Positions 1-5,990 of a stretch of DNA of 11,126 nucleotides are shown one piece after another. Within the stretch, counting starts at the first letter, position 1, and every line of letters begins with the position of its first letter. A program made the position numbers and the translations under genes. The notes below the pieces were generated by a model. That model was not told the origin of the DNA. It saw only the letters and a list, made by a program, of their open reading frames with translations, and did no database searches. The stretch is from Armatimonadota bacterium (GTDB lineage: Bacteria > Armatimonadota > Abditibacteriia > CG2-30-59-28): assembly GCA_016199605.1 (NCBI GenBank), contig JACQGJ010000648.1, positions 1 through 11,126 of the forward strand, read 5' to 3'.

Positions 1-173
1 CGACCGCGAGCGGGTAATCTCCTCTACACTTCCTCAACCCTCCGCGGCGGGCAGGAGCCGGTGACTATCGCCGTTCCCTCGGCAAAGCGAGATACCTGCG
101 CCTTTACACCACCGATGCCGACGACGGCATTGGCAGCGATCACGCTGTGTGGGGAAATGCGAGGGTGAAGTGA
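1..173 (+). pseudogene. C-terminal end of an NPCBM-domain protein, frameshifted (partial at window edge)
   Basis: The last ~57 codons of a gene entering from the left. In frame 1 the sequence reads LLYTSSTLRGGQEPVTIAV up to SAKR (base 90). From base 93 the matching continuation is in frame 3: YLRLYTTDADDGIG, then SDHAVWGNARVK and TGA at 171-173. Joined, this fits the end of an NPCBM (novel putative carbohydrate-binding module) domain, where a 'LrL...DagDGi..DHadWadar' block closes the fold. Frame 3 has a stop at 15-17 and frame 1 stops at 166-168, so neither frame alone carries the domain. One missing base around 85-92 would explain it. NPCBM domains usually sit on secreted glycoside hydrolases, matching the genes to the right. 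It may be a true pseudogene or a single-base assembly error. The catalytic part lies outside the window. Confidence 0.6.
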
Positions 174-372
174 AGCGGTATTACAGGCAAGTCGGGGGTT
201 GATAACGGGCGATCCTCTCCACGCCCCCGCCAATCCCACCCGCCTCCTCGTGGACGTGTGCGCAGCAGAGCTGTGGGGTCTGACGGAGGATCAATGGGAG
301 GGCGGTGCGGAGGAGTTTGAGGGAGTAGCCATTCTCACCTTGAAGAAATCTTTGACAACAGCCTTGGAATGA
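169..372 (+). other. Unassigned open frame without a start codon, possible gene remnant
   Basis: Between the NPCBM stop and the toxin-antitoxin promoter, frame 1 stays open for 67 codons and ends with TGA at 370-372. It has no ATG and no ribosome binding site. The translation looks protein-like, with LLVDVCAAELWGLTEDQW followed by EFEGVAILTLKKSL. I do not recognise the family, and the end of the frame overlaps the promoter of the next unit. It may be the tail of a decayed gene or simply open by chance in GC-rich DNA. Nothing else is visible in 174-351. Confidence 0.2.
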
Positions 373-381
373 CACTACAAT
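352..381 (+). promoter_or_regulatory. Sigma70-type promoter of the MazEF-like module
   Basis: A perfect -35 box TTGACA (352-357) is followed after 18 bp by a -10 box TACAAT (376-381, one mismatch to TATAAT). The expected transcription start is near 388, giving a leader of about 45 nt before the antitoxin ATG at 432. TGACA occurs three times here (353-357, 370-374, 383-387), and TGACAC is directly repeated at 370-375 and 383-388 across the -10 box. Ribbon-helix-helix antitoxins often bind such short repeats to repress their own operon, so this may be the operator. That last point is inference. Confidence 0.65.
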
Positions 382-418
382 CTGACACCACATGATGAGC
401 CTATTCTACGGGCTTAAT

Positions 419-430
419 GGAGGTAGGAGG
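419..430 (+). promoter_or_regulatory. Shine-Dalgarno tract that decides the antitoxin start
   Basis: The purine run GGAGGTAGGAGG ends one base before the ATG at 432. The first GGAGG (419-423) lies 8 nt upstream of that ATG, an ideal spacing. The alternative in-frame ATG at 417 overlaps the tract itself and has no ribosome binding site, so 432 is chosen. Confidence 0.7.
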
Positions 431-431
431 C

Positions 432-686
432 ATGAACACAGCCGTTGCTCGACAGATCACGCTTCGTCTGCCGGAGCCGCTCTATCAGACGGTGAAACAC
501 GTGGCGAAGCGACGACACACAAGCATCAACCGCCTGGCACAAGAGGGATTGCAGCGGCTTGCAGAAGAGGAGCTGGCCGACCGGATGCGCGCCGCTTACG
601 ACGAACTGGGGGCACACCCCGAGGAATGTGATGTCGAGGTCTTCTTTGCCGCGCAGAGCGAGGTGGTAACCCGTGACCCGGCGTGA
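432..686 (+). CDS. Ribbon-helix-helix (CopG/Arc-like) antitoxin of a MazEF-type module
   Basis: 84 residues. The N-terminus has the ribbon-helix-helix pattern: a beta strand (about residues 7-13, RQITLRL) followed by PEPLY, a first helix (VKHVAKRRH), the turn residues TSIN and a second helix (RLAQEGLQRLAEEE). Proteins of this kind dimerise through the strand and bind operator DNA with it. The acidic C-terminal half (YDELGAHPEECDVEVFF) is the likely toxin-binding tail. It directly precedes and overlaps a MazF/PemK toxin gene by 14 bp, the standard antitoxin-first order. The role inferred is to neutralise the toxin and, together with it, repress the promoter at 352-381. The start at 432 is set by the Shine-Dalgarno tract. 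It is not MazE of the AbrB fold; RHH antitoxins are a known alternative partner for MazF. Confidence 0.88.
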   Translation: MNTAVARQITLRLPEPLYQTVKHVAKRRHTSINRLAQEGLQRLAEEELADRMRAAYDELGAHPEECDVEVFFAAQSEVVTRDPA

Positions 687-1041
687 ACTCCCGCGCCCCA
701 GCCGCGGCGAGATCTGGGAGGTGGACTGGTCCCCCGGTCGAGGTTCGGAACAGACGGGGAAGCGCCCGGCCCTCGTGATTCAGAACGACCATGGCAACCA
801 TTCCTCGCTGTATCCCAACACGATGGTTGCCGCCGTCACCAGCGAGGGACGCGAGATCCCTTTCCATGTTTTCGTCCACAAAGCCAGACTCAATGGGCTG
901 AGGTCTGATTCGTATGTGAAGTGCGAACAGCTTATCACCATCAGCAAAGAGCGGCTGGTCGGGAAGGCATGGGGAAGGCTGACCGAGGAAGAGATGGGGC
1001 AGGTGGAGGAATCGCTGAAGCGCAGCTTGGCGTTGACCTGA
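673..1041 (+). CDS. mazF: MazF/PemK-family endoribonuclease toxin
   Basis: 122 residues, a normal length for MazF/PemK toxins. The signature N-terminal strands are clear: RGEIWEVDWSPGRGSEQTG followed by KRPALVIQND. Glu26 and Arg31 lie where MazF proteins carry conserved active-site residues, and VAAVTS (52-57) supplies the conserved Thr/Ser strand. Family members cut single-stranded RNA, usually mRNA, at short sequence motifs and stop growth when the antitoxin is lost. The start is GTG at 673, inside the antitoxin gene. GAGGTGG at 660-666 is a good ribosome binding site 6 nt upstream, and no other start fits, so the toxin is translationally coupled to the antitoxin. All family landmarks are present, so it appears intact. 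The gene symbol is family-level; cleavage specificity cannot be read from the sequence. Confidence 0.92.
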   Translation: MTRRELPRPSRGEIWEVDWSPGRGSEQTGKRPALVIQNDHGNHSSLYPNTMVAAVTSEGREIPFHVFVHKARLNGLRSDSYVKCEQLITISKERLVGKAWGRLTEEEMGQVEESLKRSLALT

Positions 1042-1341
1042 AAGATGTGTCAGACGTGCTGATTTCGGCCGCTAATACTACTTTGACTAAGCCAGCTTCG
1101 TTCGCCTGCTGAACTAGACCAAACCCAACGTCCTGCCGTCCGCCGGTGTGGGGAAACGCAAGGGAAAAGTGAGAGATGTACCAGGGGGGCACCAGTCTTC
1201 CGTGGTTCTGAAGACAAGAGGGAGGCACCGAATCTGCTCGCGATTGCCTGTCGGATCAGAATCGACTATAGCTCTGGCGAGGTCTTCAAAACTCAAGGGG
1301 TGTTTTAGCTGTAGCATGAGCACGAAGGTAAGGAAGACACC
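1042..1341. other. Gene-free stretch with a 27-bp echo of the NPCBM gene end
   Basis: No credible gene, RNA or terminator is visible downstream of the toxin stop. At 1146-1172 the plus strand reads VWGNAREK and stop, nearly the same as the NPCBM gene end at 147-173 (VWGNARVK and stop; 23 of 27 bases identical). The residues before it (CRPP) do not continue the NPCBM pattern. The open frames across this interval on both strands have no recognisable domain. It looks like eroded, formerly coding DNA. Confidence 0.35.
1146..1172 (+). repeat. Imperfect 27-bp direct repeat of 147-173
   Basis: This segment matches 147-173 in 23 of 27 bases with no gap, in the same orientation. Two of the four differences are silent third-position changes (AAT/AAC and GCG/GCA) and the other two change Val to Glu. 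Both copies end in AAGTGA. The two copies lie 999 bp apart and bracket the whole toxin-antitoxin module. Confidence 0.4.
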
Positions 1342-1512
1342 CTGAGCCTGATCGTTCCGGAGCGCGTCCAGTTCGTCGAGGATATCTGGGATAGCATCGC
1401 AGAAGTTCCCGATTCGGTGGAATTGTCCGTCGAGCAATAGTCTGAACTCGACCGGCGGCTCGAGGCGTATCACCGGAGCCTCGACGAAGGCTCCCCTTGG
1501 GCTGTCGTGTGA
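1342..1512 (+). pseudogene. Decayed antitoxin of the 'addiction module component' family
   Basis: The frame starting at codon 1342 reads LSLIVPERVQFVEDIWDSIA, then EVPDSVELSVEQ, a TAG stop at 1438-1440, then SELDRRLEAYHRSLDEGSPW and AVV with TGA at 1510-1512. This matches the small antitoxins of the putative addiction module component family (TIGR02574 type). Their hallmarks are a PEERL...LWDS block, an EQ.ELDRRL.EY block and a final GSPWEEV. Both halves are in the same frame on either side of the TAG, so a point nonsense mutation broke a real gene. The start codon is gone: upstream, the frame reaches a TAG at 1312-1314 with no ATG. The RelE/ParE toxin that normally follows is absent; the next gene is an unrelated esterase. 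A functional role is therefore unlikely. Confidence 0.75.
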
Positions 1513-1634
1513 GCCGACGTCGGGCATGGGGTAAGGGCCGAGCCCTGTGGCGAAGACCGAGCCAGAGGTTGAGTGCGCGCATATAGCGTCCGCCAAGTGC
1601 CGGTGAGACGAAATCCGGTCGGGCATGGTTGAAA

Positions 1635-2699
1635 ATGAAACAGGTAGTTACCTTCATCTTGTGGGTCGCCATCACAACGTTGACTGCGTGTTCTTATGCG
1701 GAAGACTCCAAGCCCCTCCGGAAGACATTGATCACCCCCGAAAACAAGCACCTTCTCTACTCTGGTTACGCGCAGCTCAACGTCACTGCGTCGCGTGCTT
1801 CCTGCGACCGGTTGATTCTGGACTCGCCGTTCCACGTGGATAATCCCTCAACCAGCATCAGGTTTCGCACGAACGCGAAGTCGGTTGCCGTGGTGCTGGA
1901 GTACGCCGCGAAAACCGAACTGTCGCCCGGCCATCATGCCTACAGTAGTAATGGCCTGTGTCTCGTTGACGGGCAGAAACGAGGGACCTGTACCCGCCTC
2001 GGTGATGCGGGTGGCAGACAAACAATTGACCTGAGCACATCAAGCCCTGGCAGCCACACCTACGAAATCCTCCTGCCTGTTGCGGACAAAGTTACCTTTT
2101 GCGGCGTGGAATTGAGTGAAGGAGAGCGTCTCAGCCCAATCAAGGAGAAGCCCAAACTCCGCTTCGTTCCCTACGGCGACTCTATCACGCAGGGCTTCTG
2201 GGCGTCGGACCCGTCGAAGACCTATCCCTATCTCGTTGCCAGGGAAAGGGGCTGGCAACTGGTCAACATGGGGTTTGGCAGTCGGACAGCGACACCGTCT
2301 GACGGCGAAGCAGTCGCGGAACTCCATCCCGACCTTGTGACTATTCTCATCGGAGTCAACGACTGCCTGGGAAACGCTCCTTTGTCCGCGTATCGGGAAA
2401 GCGTCCGCGGGCTGATCAGCAATCTCCGCAAGGCGAAAGCCTCCCTGCCCATCTACGTCATCACGCCGCTGAATATCCCCGGGCAATGGAAAGGGACCGA
2501 GAAGATAGACCAGTATCGCGAAGTCCTCCGCGGTGTGGTGAAGGAATCGGGCGACGCCAACCTGCGCCTGATCGAGGGCCCCGACCTGATTCCCAATGCG
2601 ACCCAGTATTTCCAGGATGGTCTGCACCCCAACGACGCGGGCTTCGCCCTGATGGCGGAACGTCTGCAGCAGAAACTGAAAGAGAATCGTCGTAAATGA
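1635..2699 (+). CDS. Lipoprotein SGNH/GDSL hydrolase (probable carbohydrate esterase)
   Basis: 354 residues. The N-terminus is a lipoprotein signal with hydrophobic core FILWVAITT and lipobox LTAC, giving lipidated Cys19. Residues ~25-170 form a beta-rich domain like the jelly roll in front of CE2-type esterases. The SGNH catalytic domain follows with all blocks: GDSIT (nucleophile Ser183), NMGFGS (oxyanion Gly213), GVND (Asn242) and DGLHPND (Asp328, His331). Such enzymes remove acetyl or other acyl groups from polysaccharides; the substrate here is unknown. A TTG at 1629 is also in frame, but the ATG at 1635 puts the signal peptide in a normal position. No strong Shine-Dalgarno sequence precedes either start. 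The stop overlaps the next start (ATGA), so it is probably co-translated with the GH42-like protein, with which it would strip side groups before backbone cleavage. Confidence 0.88.
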   Translation: MKQVVTFILWVAITTLTACSYAEDSKPLRKTLITPENKHLLYSGYAQLNVTASRASCDRLILDSPFHVDNPSTSIRFRTNAKSVAVVLEYAAKTELSPGHHAYSSNGLCLVDGQKRGTCTRLGDAGGRQTIDLSTSSPGSHTYEILLPVADKVTFCGVELSEGERLSPIKEKPKLRFVPYGDSITQGFWASDPSKTYPYLVARERGWQLVNMGFGSRTATPSDGEAVAELHPDLVTILIGVNDCLGNAPLSAYRESVRGLISNLRKAKASLPIYVITPLNIPGQWKGTEKIDQYREVLRGVVKESGDANLRLIEGPDLIPNATQYFQDGLHPNDAGFALMAERLQQKLKENRRK

Positions 2700-5600
2700 A
2701 CCTCACCCTCCTGACTCTCCTGCCTCTTTCCCTGGTTACTTTGCGGGACGAATATCGCCCTCTGTGCCACCGCCCCGCTGAGTATCTTGGCTTCTCCTTC
2801 GCGGGCACCCTTGAAGAGAACGCCGCTATGCGCGAGGCGGGAGCCAATGCCGTCGGCATGGGCGCGATGTGGTTCCCCGTTGAGGACAAAGGCGCGCCCC
2901 ACGGTTGCGGAGTGAACGTTCCGATTCCGGCCGGAGTGCTTGGGCAGTCGTTCGTCGCGCACGAGGAGTTCGACGGATTCCGTCCCTGCCTCCCCACCAT
3001 GGTTTCCAGAGATAGTGGCTGCCGGTGGACGCTCAGACTCGCAGAGTCCGAGCGCTCCAACCGGGAGAAGAGCTTGGCTGAAGGGGTCTGGGCACAGGTT
3101 CAGGACAACTCCTGGCCGGAGGCCACGTTCCCGCCCCAGTTGCCCGGGTCTTATCGGTTTGAGATTTCTGAGGCGACAGGAACCTGGATCGGTTGGTGGG
3201 CGAGGGGCGGAAATCCCTATCCGGACGGCTGCGCCTCAGTGGGCGATCGAGCGCAGGAAAGCGGCGAACTCTGCGAGTTCGAGGACTTCGAGTTTCAACT
3301 GCGCTCCGGAGGAAAGTGGAAGGCGGTCGTACCGGCCAGCAGCGACCATCAAGCGATGCTCCTGGGTCCTTCCCCCTTCCAGCAGTTGTCTGGTCTTGGG
3401 ATGGGTGTCGCCTACTCCGTCGGCAACTGGAACAACCCCGGCTTTCCCTACTACCCCGACTGGTTCTACGAACGATTCCCCGATTGCACAGAGGTAGACC
3501 AAGTTGGCCAACCGATTCTGGGGGGGATGTTTGGGAAGGCGGTCCCCTCACCCGGTCTCGGACACCCTGTCATTGTCAATGGCACCTCCCGGTTCATCAA
3601 AGCAACCGTAACGGCTCTGCGGAAGCAACGAAACTTGCTCTACTGGGTCATGGGCGGGGAGTCGATGTACGGCACCTACAGCTTTGCGGAAAGGTGGACG
3701 GACTACGGCCCCCATGCCCTGTCACAGTTCCGACAGTGGCTTCAGGCGCGCCGGTATCAGAGTGTCGCTGAACTCAACAGGGCCTGGCGCACCTCATATC
3801 CGTCCTTCGAGAACGTCGACCCACCACGTCAACGTGATGAGAGCCAGCGTTGGCTCGACTGGCTCGACTTTCGATTTGAGGCCGCGGCGGAACGGTTTGC
3901 CTGGCATTACCAGGCGGCGCGCGAGTCCGACCCTGACCGGTTGATCCTGACGTGCAACCACGGGACGATGTATCACGACAACACCTACGCCGCTCTTGGC
4001 GCTCGGTTCGAGCTTCACGCCGCGGCGTCCGACGGCTTCGAGACCGGGCAGATCATGACCGACTCCGACCCCGACCTCTACAACCTGCTCTATGTGGATA
4101 CGATCTCCCCGCTGGGCAAACCGTATTGCCCGGTGCGTCTCGCCTATAAGAAAAGCGACCCAATGGCCCGGGGCGGCGGAACGAGCTACACGCCGGAGGC
4201 CGCTCGTCGCTATGTCTATGAAAGCCTGGGCGCTGACGCCTGGCATCTCGGCCTGATCCAGTGGAGTGGATCGCTGCCTGATGGAGAGTGGGGAGTCATG
4301 GGCACACCGGCTGAAAAGGAGATCCGTCGTCTCTTCGGCGAGATACGCCAGCTCGCGCCTTTCCTCGAAGACATGCACTGTCTGAAACCTCGCGTCGCCG
4401 TCTTTCTATCTCATCCCACTTGGGCGCTGCGAGGGTTCCTGCCGGAATGGCGCGCACTGCATCGAGCCATGGTGGAACAGCACATTCCCAAAGCGTTCGT
4501 GTCTGATCTGCAGCTCACGTCGGGAGAAGCGGCAGACTACAAAGTCCTCCTCAGCCTCAAGAACGATTTGATGGCCGAAGAAGGCCGCGCCGCCCTGGAG
4601 GAATACAAGCGCCGGGGAGGGACCGTTGTCACCGACCCCACCGCTCGGCTCAATGACTCCTGTCGACCGGTGAAGATCACCTCTGCCGGGAAAGCTCGCC
4701 GACCGGTGGAAGAGGAGACCGCCTCTCAGGTAGACTGGCCGCAGGACCTCTTCGGTCGCGTCGGACTCGCAGAGAGCCCGAGGTCTCTGGGGCAGACGGT
4801 CACGCTGAACCACTCGGGGCTGCTCAAGGTGGCGATTTGCATGCCGACCTACTGGAAGAAACCGGAGGTGGGGTTTCGATTCGAAGCGCGGCTCAACGAC
4901 CCTCAAGGAATTCTGCTTGCGCGACGAGACGTCCCCGGAGGCATCGGCGATAACGCCTGGGTTGACCTCGACCTCCCCGGTCCGCCGCCCCCCGCGGGAT
5001 CCCTGCTGTACGTGTCCGCAACTCCTGACCCCGCTCTGAAGGAGGAGCACCTCGGTTGGTGGTCGAGCCATCGCGACGTTTACGAGGGAGGGCAAGCGTA
5101 CGAGGACGGTCGGCCCATCACGGGAGATCGAAAGGTACGTTTGACTTACGCCGAATCGATTCCTGCCGACCGAGTGGTCGAGAGTTTCGTCTTATCTGAT
5201 GGCCTGAACTTCGGGGTGATCCTCATCAACACCAGTGCCGACGCCGTCTCTCTGAGGATCGACCTGACTCATCTCGGGGGTTCCAGCGGAGAATCCCAGG
5301 CATACACAGTCTACGCGCCTCTTACCCCCGACACCTGGAAAGGCCAGGGATTGACCGGTCAAACCCAACTTGCAGCCAACGGTACGGCGTTCCTCTACGT
5401 GCAACGCAAGGTGACGCGCCGCCAGGTGGAAGCGTTGTTGAGGGATGCATCGAACCGCGTCGCCAAGTGGCGCGAGCAGAAGGCAACCACGCCTTTCGCC
5501 GAGTACGCTCTGAAGAAGGCGAGGCAGTTCACAACTGAAAGCAAACTCGAGAAGGCAGCGGCGATGGCGCTCGGAGTCTGCGGACAGCTTGGGTTGAGCG

Positions 5601-5911
5601 TACAAGCCGACGGACATGGGGACCTTGAGGTGCTGGCTCGTGTGTCGGATGGCTCCGGCAAACCTGTAGCCGGAGCAAGGGTCGCCGCTGAATTCACCCC
5701 GACTTGCGGCTATCACCGAACCGTCAGCGAAGACGGGCGCGGAGTCTACCGCCTGCACCTTTCGCAGCGAGACCTCCCGCGACGATACGATTACGAGGCT
5801 CAGAGGTACGTTCCGTTCTACGGGCCGCTGCGGATCCGCGTCTCAGCCCGGAGCGGCAGGCTTCGTGCCTCTCGGTGGGCGGACGTGGTGGTGCCTTCCG
5901 GCTCGCAGTAA
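2696..5911 (+). CDS. Large GH42-like multidomain protein with a duplicated accessory module
   Basis: 1071 residues. Residues 1-18 (LTLLTLLPLSLVTL) are hydrophobic but lack a basic n-region, so export is likely, not certain. Layout: a short first strand region (FSFAGTLEENAAMREAGANAVG), accessory module copy 1 (82-205), a TIM barrel of GH42/clan GH-A type (about 205-545), a trimerisation/GATase-like domain (about 563-660, RVAVFLSHP to GGTVVTDPTARL), module copy 2 (698-815), a beta domain, a charged helical stretch (about 905-960) and a C-terminal Ig-like domain (about 975-1065). GH42 character is clearest at ALSQFRQWLQARRYQSVAEL, NRAWRTSYPSF and the LIQWSG strand. The likely acid/base is Glu322 in WVMGGES, but GH42 normally has Asn-Glu there, and no clear nucleophile Glu stands in the later strand (KPYCPVRLAYKK). 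A glycosidase role is inferred from fold; activity and substrate are uncertain. ATG 2696 directly follows an in-frame TAA, so it is the only start. Confidence 0.72.
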   Translation: MNLTLLTLLPLSLVTLRDEYRPLCHRPAEYLGFSFAGTLEENAAMREAGANAVGMGAMWFPVEDKGAPHGCGVNVPIPAGVLGQSFVAHEEFDGFRPCLPTMVSRDSGCRWTLRLAESERSNREKSLAEGVWAQVQDNSWPEATFPPQLPGSYRFEISEATGTWIGWWARGGNPYPDGCASVGDRAQESGELCEFEDFEFQLRSGGKWKAVVPASSDHQAMLLGPSPFQQLSGLGMGVAYSVGNWNNPGFPYYPDWFYERFPDCTEVDQVGQPILGGMFGKAVPSPGLGHPVIVNGTSRFIKATVTALRKQRNLLYWVMGGESMYGTYSFAERWTDYGPHALSQFRQWLQARRYQSVAELNRAWRTSYPSFENVDPPRQRDESQRWLDWLDFRFEAAAERFAWHYQAARESDPDRLILTCNHGTMYHDNTYAALGARFELHAAASDGFETGQIMTDSDPDLYNLLYVDTISPLGKPYCPVRLAYKKSDPMARGGGTSYTPEAARRYVYESLGADAWHLGLIQWSGSLPDGEWGVMGTPAEKEIRRLFGEIRQLAPFLEDMHCLKPRVAVFLSHPTWALRGFLPEWRALHRAMVEQHIPKAFVSDLQLTSGEAADYKVLLSLKNDLMAEEGRAALEEYKRRGGTVVTDPTARLNDSCRPVKITSAGKARRPVEEETASQVDWPQDLFGRVGLAESPRSLGQTVTLNHSGLLKVAICMPTYWKKPEVGFRFEARLNDPQGILLARRDVPGGIGDNAWVDLDLPGPPPPAGSLLYVSATPDPALKEEHLGWWSSHRDVYEGGQAYEDGRPITGDRKVRLTYAESIPADRVVESFVLSDGLNFGVILINTSADAVSLRIDLTHLGGSSGESQAYTVYAPLTPDTWKGQGLTGQTQLAANGTAFLYVQRKVTRRQVEALLRDASNRVAKWREQKATTPFAEYALKKARQFTTESKLEKAAAMALGVCGQLGLSVQADGHGDLEVLARVSDGSGKPVAGARVAAEFTPTCGYHRTVSEDGRGVYRLHLSQRDLPRRYDYEAQRYVPFYGPLRIRVSARSGRLRASRWADVVVPSGSQ
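2939..3310 (+). repeat. Accessory beta-module, copy 1 (protein-level repeat)
   Basis: Residues 82-205 of the GH42-like protein. Landmarks are LGQS (82-85), PT, RLAES, DNSW (137-140), PGSYRFEIS, GWW (166-168) and YPDGCA (175-180). The same ordered landmarks recur at residues 698-815. It probably folds as a beta sandwich and may bind carbohydrate; this is inference from the position and the aromatic residues. Confidence 0.55.
4787..5140 (+). repeat. Accessory beta-module, copy 2 (protein-level repeat)
   Basis: Residues 698-815 of the GH42-like protein. Landmarks are LGQT (698-701), PT, ARLND, DNAW (752-755), PAGSLLYVS, GWW (787-789) and YEGGQA (796-801). Spacing between landmarks closely follows copy 1: 54 versus 55 residues from LGQ to DN.W, and 9 in both from GWW to the Tyr. 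The nucleotide sequences are not obviously alike, so the duplication is old. Confidence 0.55.
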
Positions 5912-5940
5912 AGTGTCCACGTTGTCGTGAAGAAGTCATC

Positions 5941-5970
5941 GCGGGAGGGCGAGGCTCCTGCCGAGCCGCT
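5941..5970. repeat. REP-like palindromic element (GEAPAEP-type)
   Basis: In the 79-bp gap between two hydrolase genes, GGCTC (5953-5957) pairs with GAGCC (5963-5967) around the loop CTGCC, and GC/GC extends the stem past a two-base bulge. In one frame the element reads REGEAPAEP, and on the other strand GSAGASPS. Such peptides turn up repeatedly as spurious small ORFs from an intergenic palindrome in Planctomycetota-like genomes; this is recalled, not searched. It may stabilise or attenuate the operon mRNA, or be a passive REP/RAYT-type element. Confidence 0.6.
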
Positions 5971-5990
5971 GTGGGTAAAGAGACAAAGGG

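Noticed and set aside
50..59. GGCAGGAGCC as a second copy of the GEAPAEP palindrome
   Set aside because: Only 10 bases match the reverse complement of the element at 5941-5970, and they fall inside the NPCBM coding frame; chance is sufficient.
526..879. 117-residue minus-strand open frame across the toxin-antitoxin pair
   Set aside because: Both plus-strand genes have family motifs and ribosome binding sites; the antisense frame has neither.
1083..1110. TTGACT as a -35 box for a promoter after the toxin gene
   Set aside because: No acceptable -10 box lies 16-19 bp downstream.
1114..1626. 170-residue open frame on the minus strand
   Set aside because: It crosses the decayed antitoxin in antisense, shows no domain or ribosome binding site, and is best explained by high GC and few stops.
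1629..1634. TTG start for the SGNH hydrolase
   Set aside because: The ATG two codons later gives a standard lipoprotein signal, and TTG has no better ribosome binding site.
1513..1634. Remnant of a RelE/ParE toxin after the decayed antitoxin
   Set aside because: None of the plus-strand frames shows the expected toxin pattern; the space is also too short for a whole toxin gene.
4406..5095. 229-residue minus-strand open frame inside the GH42-like gene
   Set aside because: It is antisense to a well-supported coding frame and has no recognisable motif.
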